Source: Mayfieldus sp963772265 | GTDB taxonomy: Bacteria > Actinomycetota > Thermoleophilia > Solirubrobacterales > 70-9 | DNA: 64,000 bases | Assembly: GCA_963772265.1 (NCBI GenBank) | Contig: CAVYWS010000004.1 | Span: 124,001 to 188,000, forward strand | Direction of reading: 5' to 3' | Part shown: piece after piece, positions 32,731 to 41,537 of the stretch | Position numbering within the stretch: position 1 is the stretch's first letter | How the letters are laid out: every line of letters begins with the position of its first letter | Translations under genes and position numbers: made by a program | The notes under the pieces: generated by a model | The model's database searches: none | Told to the model about the DNA's origin: nothing | What the model saw: the letters and a program-made list of their open reading frames with translations, nothing else

Positions 32731-33924
32731 ATGCGGATCGCAAACGATCCACACGCAAGGCGTCGTGGCTGGGCAGCGCCTGTGGCGTTGCTCTCGCTGT
32801 CGGCTGCCCTGGTCCTCGTCCTCTGCGCCCCCGGCGCGCCGGCGAGCCTTCAGTCGCGGGCCGACCAGAAGCAGGCCCAGATCGACAAGGTCAAGCATCA
32901 CGAGGGCGTGCTGACCACCGAGATCTCCGGCTATAGCGATCGCATCGACAGGCTCGAGAGCCAGGTCGCCGCGTTGCGAAGCCGCGAGGCAGCGGTGCAG
33001 CGAAGGCTTGATTCGGTGCAGGCGCGGCTCGATCGCGCCATCGCGGAGCTGAAGAAGCAGAAGGCCCACCTCGTGGTCGTGCGGGCGCACCTGAAGCGAT
33101 CGCTGGTCGGCCTGCGCGAGCGGCTTGTCGACATCTACAAGACCGGGACGCCCGACGCCCTCTCGGTGCTTCTGAACTCGGACGGGTGGTCCGATCTGAC
33201 CACCCGCACCGAGTACCTGACCCAGCTGCAGAGCCAGGACGAGGCGCTGATCGGCCGCGTCCGCGACCTCCGCAACGAGGCGCGGGCGGTGGTCGACCGC
33301 CTGCGCTCGGTCCGGGACCGGATCGAGGCGGCGCGCAACGCGATCGCCGCCCGCAAGCAGGAGCTGGTCGAGACCCGGAGCGCGATCGTTTCGCACAAGT
33401 CGCTGCTCGAGCGGGCCCGCGGAAAGCGCCAGGACGCCCTCAACAGGATCAAGGACCACGAGCAGGAGCTCGACGGCGACCTCGCCGACCTGCAGGCCAA
33501 GATCGCAGCCAAGCTGGCGCCCGCCAACGCGCTGGCGGCAGGCCCGATCCAGGGCGGGGCGCACGGCCTGATCTGGCCGGTCAACGGCCCGATCGTCTCC
33601 GGGTTCGGAATGCGCTGGGGCCAGATGCACGAAGGCGTCGACATCGCCGTCCCGACCGGCACCCCAATCCGCGCCGCGGCCACGGGCACGGTTGCGATCG
33701 CGGGCTGGGTCGGCGGCTACGGCAACTACACCTGCATCGATCACGGGGGCGGGCTTTCGACCTGCTACGGGCACCAGGAGTCCCTCGCGGTCTCGGCGGG
33801 TCAGACGGTCAGCCAGGGCCAGGTGATCGGCTACAGCGACTGCACCGGGCACTGCTTCGGGCCCCACGTGCACTTCGAGGTTCGGATCAACGGCGCCGCC
33901 GTCGATCCGATCGGCTACATCTAG
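32731..33924 (+). CDS. Secreted M23 (LytM) metallopeptidase with coiled-coil domain
   Basis: 397 residues. N-terminal signal segment (VALLSLSAALVLVLCAPGAPA), then an EnvC/PcsB-like coiled coil (residues about 55-250: VAALRSREAAVQRRLDSVQA, AELKKQKAHLVVVRAHLKRS), and a LytM domain from about residue 285: LIWPVNGPIVSGFGMRWG, MHEGVDIAVPTGTPI, TCYGHQESLAV and FGPHVHFEVRING. The zinc ligands HxxxD and HxH are present, so it should be catalytically active against peptidoglycan cross-bridges. A role in cell separation is likely from the architecture. Confidence 0.9.
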   Translation: MRIANDPHARRRGWAAPVALLSLSAALVLVLCAPGAPASLQSRADQKQAQIDKVKHHEGVLTTEISGYSDRIDRLESQVAALRSREAAVQRRLDSVQARLDRAIAELKKQKAHLVVVRAHLKRSLVGLRERLVDIYKTGTPDALSVLLNSDGWSDLTTRTEYLTQLQSQDEALIGRVRDLRNEARAVVDRLRSVRDRIEAARNAIAARKQELVETRSAIVSHKSLLERARGKRQDALNRIKDHEQELDGDLADLQAKIAAKLAPANALAAGPIQGGAHGLIWPVNGPIVSGFGMRWGQMHEGVDIAVPTGTPIRAAATGTVAIAGWVGGYGNYTCIDHGGGLSTCYGHQESLAVSAGQTVSQGQVIGYSDCTGHCFGPHVHFEVRINGAAVDPIGYI

Positions 33925-34040
33925 CGCGACTTCTCAGGCTCAGGCTCAGGTCGACGGTCAGCCGAATTTGACCGATCCGACGTGATCGGTGATTGAATTC
34001 GGGTTTGCAATCGGCCCCACCGCGGTAAGGGACGTATGGC

Positions 34041-34865
34041 TTGATCAGGCAGTCGCAGAACTACTTCGCCGCGGCGCTCTCCGCGGTCGCCCTCAACGGA
34101 GCAGCGATTGCTGCCTTCATCCTCCTGCTCTTCGCCGCCTCCCACGGGTTCTCGATCGGCAGCCTGGTCGGAGTCGCCGACCCGGAGGTCGGAGGGGCCA
34201 CGGCACCGGCGAGCCCGAGCAGCGCGATTCGCGCCCCGGATGCGGTCCGCCGGCAGAGCGAAGGGCCCAATGCTGGCGCCGCTCGCGCCGGCGACGCGAC
34301 CCGCGGCCCGGCCGCGGGAGTCAACGGCGTCGGCGGCGGAAACGGCGCTTCGCAGAACGAAACGTCGGCCGGGTCTCCGCACGGTTCCGGCGGCGACGGG
34401 GCCGCACCCGGCGGTGGCGGATCCGGCGGGCCCGGACTGCCGGGCGGCGTGGGCGGCGGGGCCGGAGGTGCGGTCGGCGGGGCCGGAGGTGCGGTCGGCG
34501 GGGCAGTGGGAGGTGCCGTGGGCGGAGCCGGCGGAGCGCTGCAGGGAGCCGGTGGGGCGCTCCAGTCAGGGGGCAACGCGGTCTCGAACCTTCCCTCGAC
34601 CGCCAGCACCGCCGTCAACACGGGGGTCGGCGCCGCCAACACAGCCAGCGGCGGCGCGATCTCCAAGAGCGGTGCGGACAAGACGGTGTCCGGCGCCACA
34701 AACACCCTGCTCGGCTCGGGCTCGGCGGTCGGCAAGGCCGCGGATGGAGCCGGTAAAGCCGTGAGCGGTGCCGGGAAAACCGTCTCCGGTGCCGGCCAGG
34801 CGCTCGGCGGCACGGGCGCCCAGACGCCCAAGCCGGTCAAGGCGCTGGGCGCTCTCGGAAGCTAG
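34041..34865 (+). CDS. Gly/Ala-rich membrane-anchored low-complexity protein
   Basis: 274 residues from TTG 34041 (MIRQSQNYFAAALSAVALNG); an upstream ATG at 34036 is followed directly by a stop. One N-terminal membrane span (AAIAAFILLLFAASHGFSIG) is followed by about 220 residues rich in Gly, Ala, Ser and Val, with repeated GAVGGAG blocks encoded by a 21-bp tandem repeat near 34463-34505, and later GAGKAVSGAGKTVSGAGQAL. Coding is supported by codon bias and position; the antisense frame is also open through composition. Surface or wall-spanning polymer is a guess. Stop shares CTAG with the hydrolase. Confidence 0.55.
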   Translation: MIRQSQNYFAAALSAVALNGAAIAAFILLLFAASHGFSIGSLVGVADPEVGGATAPASPSSAIRAPDAVRRQSEGPNAGAARAGDATRGPAAGVNGVGGGNGASQNETSAGSPHGSGGDGAAPGGGGSGGPGLPGGVGGGAGGAVGGAGGAVGGAVGGAVGGAGGALQGAGGALQSGGNAVSNLPSTASTAVNTGVGAANTASGGAISKSGADKTVSGATNTLLGSGSAVGKAADGAGKAVSGAGKTVSGAGQALGGTGAQTPKPVKALGALGS

Positions 34866-35587
34866 GCGCCGACCGCAGGAGCCTCGAGCTGGCGCTCGAG
34901 CCAACGCAGTGCGGTGGTCTGAATCTCGGCGTCGTGCTGGACCGAGCGGTGATGGCCGCCCGGGACCACGATCAGCTTGCGCGGCTCGCTGGCGCGCTCA
35001 TAGAGCTCGACCGAGAAATCGGCCGGGATCTCCTCGTCGCCGCGGGCGTGGAGGAGGATCAGCGGCTTGTCGGCAATCAGCTCGACGGCATCGCGCAGGT
35101 CGTGCTCCTGCAGCCACGGCTCCAGGGCTGAGCGGTCGGCACGCATCTCGAGCGGGTCGTCCTTGAGCCCCTCGAGCAACATCCGCTCGCCGGCGGGGCA
35201 GATCGCGATCGCCCCCGCCAGGGCCTCGCTGGTCGCCGCGGCGTGCAGGGCGACGAAGCCGCCCATGCTCGAGCCGCGGATGCAGACCCTCGACGCGTCG
35301 ACGCCCTCGCGCCTGCCCAATAACCGCGACATCGCGATTGCGTCGGAGATCGCGCTCGGCGACATCTCTCCCAGCGACTCGCCGTGGCCGCGCTGGTCGT
35401 AGGCGAGGACCGCCCAGCCGAAGTCGCAGGCGAGGCGGGCGAAGTCGGCGTGGTTCTCCTTGCAGGACCCGGCGCCGTGCACGATCACGATCCCGGGCCA
35501 GGGCGGGTCTGACTCCGGGGTCCAGGTGAGGTGGGCCAGGCCGTCGTGGAACCCATGATCGGCCCGCGTCGGGTTGGGCAGCTTCAT
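34862..35587 (-). CDS. Alpha/beta hydrolase
   Basis: 241 residues from ATG 35587 (MKLPNPTRADHGFHDGLAHL), chosen for the spacing to GGGAGG upstream; ATG 35596 is the alternative. Motifs: GIVIVHGAGSCKENHADFAR (oxyanion region), YDQRGHGESLG, nucleophile Ser in IRGSSMGGFVALH, acidic residue in LLHARGDEEIP and catalytic His in VPGGHHRSVQHD. Dienelactone hydrolase/acyl-esterase type; substrate unknown. Divergent from lysA across 40 bases. Confidence 0.87.
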   Translation of the reverse strand: MKLPNPTRADHGFHDGLAHLTWTPESDPPWPGIVIVHGAGSCKENHADFARLACDFGWAVLAYDQRGHGESLGEMSPSAISDAIAMSRLLGRREGVDASRVCIRGSSMGGFVALHAAATSEALAGAIAICPAGERMLLEGLKDDPLEMRADRSALEPWLQEHDLRDAVELIADKPLILLHARGDEEIPADFSVELYERASEPRKLIVVPGGHHRSVQHDAEIQTTALRWLERQLEAPAVGA

Positions 35588-35627
35588 ACCTTCCATCCTC
35601 CCGCAAATCGTCACAATCCTTCGTCCG

Positions 35628-36932
35628 ATGAGCAGCGGAGAGCAGAGCGCCGTGTCCGACCCGATCGCAGCCTCGGCCGTGTTTCCGATCGGCAGCCGGG
35701 TCAACGACCGCGGCCATCTCCAGGTCGGCGGCTGCGACGTGGTCGAGGTCGCCGCCGAGTTCGGGACCCCGGCCTACGTCTACGCCGAGGACGACATGCG
35801 GATGCGGGCCCGCGCCTATCTCGATGCGTTTCGCTCCCGCAGCGAGGACTTCGAGGTGATCTACGCCAGCAAGGCGCTGCCGGTGACCGCCGTCTTCCGG
35901 CTGTTCGCCGAGGAGGGCCTCTCGGTCGACGTGGCCTCGGGCGGCGAGCTGTACTCCGCCCTGCGGGCCGGCAGCGACCCGGCCCGGATCTACATGCACG
36001 GCAACAACAAGACAGCTGACGAGATCCGGATGGCGGCCGAGGTGGGGGTGGGGCATCTGATCCTCGACTCCTTCGACGAGATCGACCTCTGCGAGACGGT
36101 TCTCGACTCGCCCCAGGACGTTCTGATCCGGGTCACTCCCGGGATCAGGCCGTCCACCCACGACTTCGTCCAGACCGGGCAGCTCGACTCGAAGTTCGGC
36201 TTCGGGCTCGAGGACGGGCTGGCGGCGCGGGCAATCGAGCGGGTGCTGGCTTCGCCGAAGCTCAACCTGGTCGGCCTGCACGCCCACATCGGCTCGCAGA
36301 TCTTCGAGCTCGAGCCCTACGCACTGGCGATCCGGGCGCTCGGCGAGCTGGCCGGCGACTGGTGCCGGCTGCTCAACGTCGGCGGTGGCCTTGGGATCGC
36401 CTACAGCGAGGACGACCACCCACCCTCGATCGACTCTTACGTCGAGGTCAAGGTGCGCGGCGTCTCGGAGGTGTTCGAGCGGCCGCCGCGGCTGCTGATC
36501 GAGCCCGGGCGCTCGCTGGTCGGCAACGCGGGCCTGACCGTCTACACGGTCGGGACCGTGAAGGAGATCCCCGACCTGCGCACCTACATCGCCGTCGACG
36601 GCGGGATGTCGGACAACCTGCGCCCGATGCTCTACGGCGCCCGCTACGAGGCCCTGATCGCCAACCGGGCCGACGCCACGCCCGACACCCCGGCGACGGT
36701 CGCCGGGAAGCACTGCGAGTCGGGCGACATCCTGGTCCGCGACGCGAACCTGGCCTCACCGGCGGTCGGCGACCTGCTCGTCACCCCGGTCACCGGCGCC
36801 TACGGTTACGCGATGGCGAACAACTACAACGGAATTCCGCGGCCGCCGATCGTGTTCTGCTCCAACGGCGACGCAAGGCTGGTCGTCAGGCGCGAGACGC
36901 ACGAAGACCTCGTGGCACGAGACGTCGAGTGA
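35628..36932 (+). CDS. lysA: Diaminopimelate decarboxylase
   Basis: 434 residues from ATG 35628. PLP-binding Lys in FEVIYASKALPVTAVFRL, LVGLHAHIGSQIFELEPYA, LLNVGGGLGIAYSEDD, LLIEPGRSLVGNAGLT, IAVDGGMSDNLRPMLYGARY and the substrate motif GKHCESGDILVRD plus GAYGYAMANNYNG. It makes L-lysine from meso-diaminopimelate. The stop overlaps the GTG of hom (GTGA). Head of the lysA-hom-thrC aspartate-family cluster. Confidence 0.95.
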   Translation: MSSGEQSAVSDPIAASAVFPIGSRVNDRGHLQVGGCDVVEVAAEFGTPAYVYAEDDMRMRARAYLDAFRSRSEDFEVIYASKALPVTAVFRLFAEEGLSVDVASGGELYSALRAGSDPARIYMHGNNKTADEIRMAAEVGVGHLILDSFDEIDLCETVLDSPQDVLIRVTPGIRPSTHDFVQTGQLDSKFGFGLEDGLAARAIERVLASPKLNLVGLHAHIGSQIFELEPYALAIRALGELAGDWCRLLNVGGGLGIAYSEDDHPPSIDSYVEVKVRGVSEVFERPPRLLIEPGRSLVGNAGLTVYTVGTVKEIPDLRTYIAVDGGMSDNLRPMLYGARYEALIANRADATPDTPATVAGKHCESGDILVRDANLASPAVGDLLVTPVTGAYGYAMANNYNGIPRPPIVFCSNGDARLVVRRETHEDLVARDVE

Positions 36933-38152
36933 GCCAACCACTTCGCATCGGATTGCTTGGACGAGGGACCGTCGGCGGCGCCTTCGCCGAGCTGGTCGAG
37001 CGGCGCGCCGGCGCCGTCGAGGAGGCGATCGGTCGCAGGCCCGAGGTCGCGGGCGTGCTCACCCGCAGCGAGGGCGACGGCGCGGGGATCATCGAGAACG
37101 CCGACGTCGTCGTCGAGCTGATGGGGGGGACCGACCCCGCCCGCGAGCTGGTGCTGGCGGCGCTGGGGGCCGGCAAGCCGGTGGTGACCGCCAACAAGCA
37201 GCTGCTCGCCCAGCACGGCGACGAGCTGTTCGAGGCAGCCCGCGAGGCCGGAGTGCAGCTTCGCTTCGAGGCCGCGGTGGCGGGGGTGATCCCGGTCATC
37301 CGGGTGATCCAGGAGAGCTTCGGGGTGACCGAGATCGACAAGGTCTTCGGAATCGTCAATGGGACCACCAACTTCATCCTCAGCGAGATGGCGTCGACCG
37401 GGGCCGCCTACGAGGACGTCCTGCGCCGTGCCCAGGAGCTGGGCTACGCGGAGGCGGACCCGACCGACGACGTCAACGGCGCCGACGCCGCGGCGAAGAT
37501 GGCGATCCTCGCCCGTCTCGCCTTCCACACCCCGGTGATGCTGGAGGAGGTCGACTTCGCGGGGATCGAGACGGTTCAGCCCGACGACCTCGCCTACGCC
37601 AAGGAGCTCGGGCTGTCGCTGAAGCTGCTCGGGGTCGCCGAGCGCCGCGACAGCGGGATCAGCGTCCGCGTCTTTCCCTGCTTCCTCTACCAGGGCCACC
37701 CGTTGGCGCCGATCGAAGGCCCTTTCAACGCCGTGATGGTCGAGGCCGCCGCGATCACCGAGGTGACGATGTCGGGTCCGGGAGCCGGAGGCCTCCAGAC
37801 CGCGTCGGCGGTGCTCGGCGACGTCGTATCGGTCGTCGCCGGCGAGGCGCCCGTGCACCAGGCCGGTGGGAAGCTCGAGATCGTCCGCGATGTGACCTCG
37901 TCGTTCTACCTGCACCTCGAGGTCGCCGACCGCCCGGGCGTCCTCGCCCAGGTCGCGAAGGTGCTGGGCGAGAACGGGATCTCGGTGCGGAGCGTCAACC
38001 AGCGCGGCCTCGGCAACGACGCCCGCCTGGTGATGGTCATGCACGAGTGTCGGGAGTCGCAGTTCCGCAACGCCGTCGATGAGATCGCAACCCTCGACTT
38101 CATGCGCTCACCTCCGCGCTCGATTCGTGTGATCGAAGAGGAGTTCGGATGA
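36929..38152 (+). CDS. hom: Homoserine dehydrogenase with C-terminal ACT domain
   Basis: 407 residues, GTG 36929 overlapping the lysA stop. NAD(P)-binding RIGLLGRGTVGGAFAELV, catalytic region VTANKQLLAQHGDELF, IVNGTTNFILSEM and LGYAEADPTDDVNGADAAAK, then a regulatory ACT domain (SFYLHLEVADRPGVLAQVAK, NGISVRSVNQRGL). It reduces aspartate semialdehyde to homoserine for Thr and Met; the ACT domain normally mediates threonine feedback. Followed by thrC after 124 bases. Confidence 0.95.
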   Translation: MSQPLRIGLLGRGTVGGAFAELVERRAGAVEEAIGRRPEVAGVLTRSEGDGAGIIENADVVVELMGGTDPARELVLAALGAGKPVVTANKQLLAQHGDELFEAAREAGVQLRFEAAVAGVIPVIRVIQESFGVTEIDKVFGIVNGTTNFILSEMASTGAAYEDVLRRAQELGYAEADPTDDVNGADAAAKMAILARLAFHTPVMLEEVDFAGIETVQPDDLAYAKELGLSLKLLGVAERRDSGISVRVFPCFLYQGHPLAPIEGPFNAVMVEAAAITEVTMSGPGAGGLQTASAVLGDVVSVVAGEAPVHQAGGKLEIVRDVTSSFYLHLEVADRPGVLAQVAKVLGENGISVRSVNQRGLGNDARLVMVMHECRESQFRNAVDEIATLDFMRSPPRSIRVIEEEFG

Positions 38153-38187
38153 CGGGCAGGGGGGCGGGTGTGCGCCGAACGTCGTTT

Positions 38188-38236
38188 GTTTTCGCGTCGA
38201 GCGGCAGAGACAGACGCCGCCGTCGATCGCGAAAAC
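38188..38236. promoter_or_regulatory. Inverted repeat between hom and thrC
   Basis: GTTTTCGCG (38188-38196) and CGCGAAAAC (38228-38236) are perfect 9-bp inverted copies around a 31-base loop in the 124-base hom-thrC gap. It could be an RNA hairpin affecting thrC expression or an operator. Nothing else is recognisable in the gap. Confidence 0.4.
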
Positions 38237-38276
38237 GCAGAGTGAGGGGTATACCCGTCCCCCTGCCCTGCGCCTG

Positions 38277-39311
38277 ATGCCGCAGCCACTGATCGAGCGA
38301 TACCGGGATCGCCTGTCGCTGCAGCCGGATGATCCGGTCGTGACGCTGAATGAGGGGTCGACGCCGCTGATCGAGGCGCCGCGGCTGTCGGAGCGGGTCG
38401 GTGCGCGCGTCTGGCTCAAGTTCGAGGGGACCAATCCGACCGGCAGCTTCAAGGACCGCGGAATGACCGTAGCCGTCTCGCGGGCCAAGGGGGCGGGGGC
38501 CGAGGCGGTGATCTGCGCCTCGACCGGGAACACCGCGGCAAGCGCCGCCGCCTACGCGGCCCGGGCCGGGGTCCGCGGAGCGGTGATCGTTCCCGAGGGC
38601 AAGATCGCGATCGGAAAGCTGGCCCAGGCGCTGATGCACGGGGCGCGGGTGATCGCCCTGCAAGGGAACTTCGACGACGCGCTGACGATCGTCCGCGAGC
38701 TCGCCGACCGCCACCCGGTCGAGCTCGTCAACTCCGTCAATCCCTATCGAATCGAGGGCCAGAAGACCGCCGCCTACGAGGTCGTCGACGAGCTCGGGGA
38801 GGCACCGGAGGCGCTGGCCATCCCGGTCGGAAACGCCGGCAACATCACCGCCTGGTGGGCCGGGTATCAGGACCTCGGCGCGTCGCCGCTGCTCTATGGC
38901 TTTCAGGCCGAGGGCGCCGCGCCGCTGGTCCACGGGCACCCGATCTCGAACCCCGAGACGGTGGCCTCGGCGATCCGAATCGGCAACCCGGCCCGCTGGG
39001 AGGAGGCGATGAACGCGGTGACCGCCTCGCGAGGTCGGATCGCCGCGGTCTCCGACGAGCAGATCCTCGACGCCTACCGCTGGATCGCGGCCACCGAGGG
39101 CGTCTTCTGCGAGCCGGCCTCGGCCGCCTCGGTCGCTGGGATTCTCGCCCACGGCCTGCCCGCCCCGGAGGGCGGGCGAAAGCCCGAGTCGGTGGTCTGC
39201 GTGCTCACCGGCCACGGGCTCAAGGACCCCGACACGGCGCTGGGCAAGGCCCCCTCGGTTGTTCCCTGCGAGAACGACGTCGCCGTGGTCGAGCGGGCGG
39301 TGTTCGACTAA
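38277..39311 (+). CDS. thrC: Threonine synthase
   Basis: 344 residues, ATG 38277, short form typical of actinobacteria. PLP Lys in GTNPTGSFKDRGMTVAVS, phosphate-binding ICASTGNTAASAAAYAARAG, IPVGNAGNITAWWAGYQ and C-terminal CVLTGHGLKDPDTA. It converts O-phosphohomoserine to threonine. The kinase that makes its substrate (thrB) is 8.2 kb downstream rather than adjacent. Confidence 0.95.
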   Translation: MPQPLIERYRDRLSLQPDDPVVTLNEGSTPLIEAPRLSERVGARVWLKFEGTNPTGSFKDRGMTVAVSRAKGAGAEAVICASTGNTAASAAAYAARAGVRGAVIVPEGKIAIGKLAQALMHGARVIALQGNFDDALTIVRELADRHPVELVNSVNPYRIEGQKTAAYEVVDELGEAPEALAIPVGNAGNITAWWAGYQDLGASPLLYGFQAEGAAPLVHGHPISNPETVASAIRIGNPARWEEAMNAVTASRGRIAAVSDEQILDAYRWIAATEGVFCEPASAASVAGILAHGLPAPEGGRKPESVVCVLTGHGLKDPDTALGKAPSVVPCENDVAVVERAVFD

Positions 39312-39342
39312 GCCGAACACCACCCGCCCCGACCACCGATAG

Positions 39343-40920
39343 CTAGGCGCGCACCGGCTCCGGCTCGACTGCGAAGCGGCCGTCGGCCGTCTCGGCCTCC
39401 TCGACCACCTCTTCGCGCTCGATCTCGTCCTCGCGGACGAGCCACAGCGCCACCGCCGCGCCCGCCAGCGAAAGCACCGCGCCGATCAGCAGGATCTCGT
39501 TCATCCCGGCCAAGAAGCCCTCGCGCCCGGCATGGGCAACGGTGGCCCGGGCTCCGTCCGGCACGCTGTTGAGGACCTGGCCCAGGTTGCCCGACGAGGT
39601 TGCCTCGATCAGCTGCCGGGGACGGTCGCCGTCGGCGACCGGGGTGCCGCCCGCCAGCTCGGTCACCTTCTCGGCGCCGCGGCCGAGGAAGATCGCGCCC
39701 CAGGCAGCGATCCCGACCGAGATCCCGACCTGACGGAAGGTGTCGTTGATGCCCGCCGCCATGCCGCTCCGCTCCTTCGGCACCACGCTCAGCGCAACGT
39801 CGGCGATCGCCGGGTTCAGCAATCCGACTCCGACCCCGGAGACGACGAAGCCGATCAGCAGTGCCGTCCACTCAGAGCTGGCATTGAGCCCCGTCATCAT
39901 CAGAAGCCCGACACCGGTGAGCGTCAGGCCGCCGGCCATGATGTACCTGGCCTGAACCCGCCCCAGTAGCGCTCCGGCGATCGGCGCGGCGAAGAAGCTC
40001 GCAACCGTGATCGGCAGGTAGCGCAGCCCGGCCTCGGTCGGCGAGTAGCCGAGGTAGTTCTGCAGATAAAGGGTCAGATAGAGGAACAGGGCGAACATCG
40101 AGCCCGAGACCGCGAAGGCCGCGAGCTGCACGCCCGTGAACGCCCGGCGGCGAAAGAGACCGAGCGGAAGCATCGGCTCCTTGACCCGGCTCTCGATCGC
40201 GATGAAGGCGGCGAGCAGCACCGCCGCGCCGGCGAACAGGCCGAGGATGAAGTCGCTGCTCCAACCCTCGTCGTTGCCGCGCAGCAGCCCAAGGACGAGC
40301 AGGAACAGGGCGCTGGAGAAGGTCGCCAGCCCGGCCCAGTCGATCCGGGTCGCGTTGGGGTCACGCGACTCGCGCAGCTTCAGGTAGGTCGCCGCCACCG
40401 CTGCAGCGCCGATCGGCACGTTGAGGAAGAACACCGACCGCCAGCCGAGTCCGTCGACCAGCAGGCCGCCGACCAGCGGCCCGACCGCGACCGCGATCCC
40501 GATCGTCGCGCCGTAGGTCGCCATCGCGGTCGCCCGCTCGCGCCCGGCGGGGAACTCCTGCGCGATCAGCGCCAGGGAGACCGCGAACATGATCGCCCCG
40601 CCGACGCCCTGCAGGGCACGGTCGAGGTTGAGCATGGTCGGATCCTGGGCCAGGCCCGCGAGCAGCGAGGCGACCGAGAAGATCCCAAGCCCGATCGCGA
40701 AGACCCGGCGGCGGCCGAGCCGGTCCGCCAGCGAGCCGGCGGTCAGGACCAGCGCCGCGAGCGAGAGGGTGTAGGCGTCGATCACCCATTGAAGATCGGT
40801 GAAGCTTGCGTTGAGGTCGCTCTCGATCGCGGGAAGGGCCGTGTTGACCACCGTGATGTCGAGCAGCAGCATGAAGGTCGCCACCGAGACCGTGAGGAGC
40901 GTCCACCATTTGCGAGCCAT
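39343..40920 (-). CDS. MFS drug exporter, DHA2 (14-TMS, EmrB/QacA) family
   Basis: 525 residues, intact. Motif C-type and start signatures: MLLLDITVVNTALPAIESDL, WVIDAYTLSLAALVLTAGSL, ADRLGRRRVFAIGLG (motif A), VGPLVGGLLVDGLGWRSVFF and LNVPIGAAAVAAT. About 14 membrane segments. It exports drugs or toxic compounds by proton antiport. Divergent from a MarR regulator, so probably repressed by it and induced by a substrate. Confidence 0.92.
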   Translation of the reverse strand: MARKWWTLLTVSVATFMLLLDITVVNTALPAIESDLNASFTDLQWVIDAYTLSLAALVLTAGSLADRLGRRRVFAIGLGIFSVASLLAGLAQDPTMLNLDRALQGVGGAIMFAVSLALIAQEFPAGRERATAMATYGATIGIAVAVGPLVGGLLVDGLGWRSVFFLNVPIGAAAVAATYLKLRESRDPNATRIDWAGLATFSSALFLLVLGLLRGNDEGWSSDFILGLFAGAAVLLAAFIAIESRVKEPMLPLGLFRRRAFTGVQLAAFAVSGSMFALFLYLTLYLQNYLGYSPTEAGLRYLPITVASFFAAPIAGALLGRVQARYIMAGGLTLTGVGLLMMTGLNASSEWTALLIGFVVSGVGVGLLNPAIADVALSVVPKERSGMAAGINDTFRQVGISVGIAAWGAIFLGRGAEKVTELAGGTPVADGDRPRQLIEATSSGNLGQVLNSVPDGARATVAHAGREGFLAGMNEILLIGAVLSLAGAAVALWLVREDEIEREEVVEEAETADGRFAVEPEPVRA

Positions 40921-40984
40921 TTGATCTCTCCTTCCTGGGGAGTAAGATTCGTCAGGTAACCTTGTCAGGTGACCGTATCAACTA

Positions 40985-40999
40985 GTAAGGGCACCTTAC
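40985..40999. promoter_or_regulatory. Candidate MarR operator for the MFS exporter
   Basis: GTAAGG-GCA-CCTTAC is a perfect 6-bp inverted repeat with a 3-base centre, between the MFS exporter and the MarR gene. Nearby direct copies GTCAGGTAACC (40951-40961) and GTCAGGTGACC (40964-40974) may be further sites or the -35 region. Confidence 0.5.
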
Positions 41000-41036
41000 A
41001 AAAACAGTGAACCGAAGTGCGTGAGTGCGATCACAG

Positions 41037-41537
41037 ATGAACCCAGCGACCGACACGTCTTTGAGACGAACAGAGAGCGGCGAAATCGACAGCCTCGACT
41101 GGATGCCGATGGCGGGATTGATGGACGAGGTCAAGGAGGCGACGATCGCCGAGCTGCACCGCCGGCTGTCCGAGCAGGGCTACGGCGAGATCCGGCCCGC
41201 GCACGGGTGCGTCTTTCGCTTCATTCCCACCGAGGGTCTGCGGCTGACCGATCTCGCGGAGCTCGCCGGTCTCAGCAAGCAGGCGATCGGGGAGTTCGTC
41301 GCTGACCTCGAGCAGCTCGGCTACGTCGAACGCGTGGCCGACCCCGACGATCGGCGGGCGAAGATCATCCGCCTCACCGAGCGCGGAACCGAAGCGCGTC
41401 TGGCGGCGCGCGAGATATTCGCCGGCATCGAGCGCGGATGGGCCGAGCAGATCGGCGAGAAGCGAATCGCGGCGCTGCGCGACGCGCTCGAGCGCGTCCA
41501 CGAGCTGGAGCGCTCCCCGTCGGCAGTGTCCGCCTAG
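41037..41537 (+). CDS. MarR family transcriptional regulator of the divergent MFS exporter
   Basis: 166 residues from ATG 41037 (MNPATDTSLRRTESGEIDSL); GTG 41025 is an alternative. Winged-helix core: LRLTDLAELAGLSKQAIGEF, LEQLGYVERVADPDDRRAKI and RLTERGTEARLA. It should bind the intergenic inverted repeat and repress the DHA2 exporter. Its TAG shares CTAG 41534-41537 with the stop of the convergent large secreted gene. Confidence 0.9.
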   Translation: MNPATDTSLRRTESGEIDSLDWMPMAGLMDEVKEATIAELHRRLSEQGYGEIRPAHGCVFRFIPTEGLRLTDLAELAGLSKQAIGEFVADLEQLGYVERVADPDDRRAKIIRLTERGTEARLAAREIFAGIERGWAEQIGEKRIAALRDALERVHELERSPSAVSA

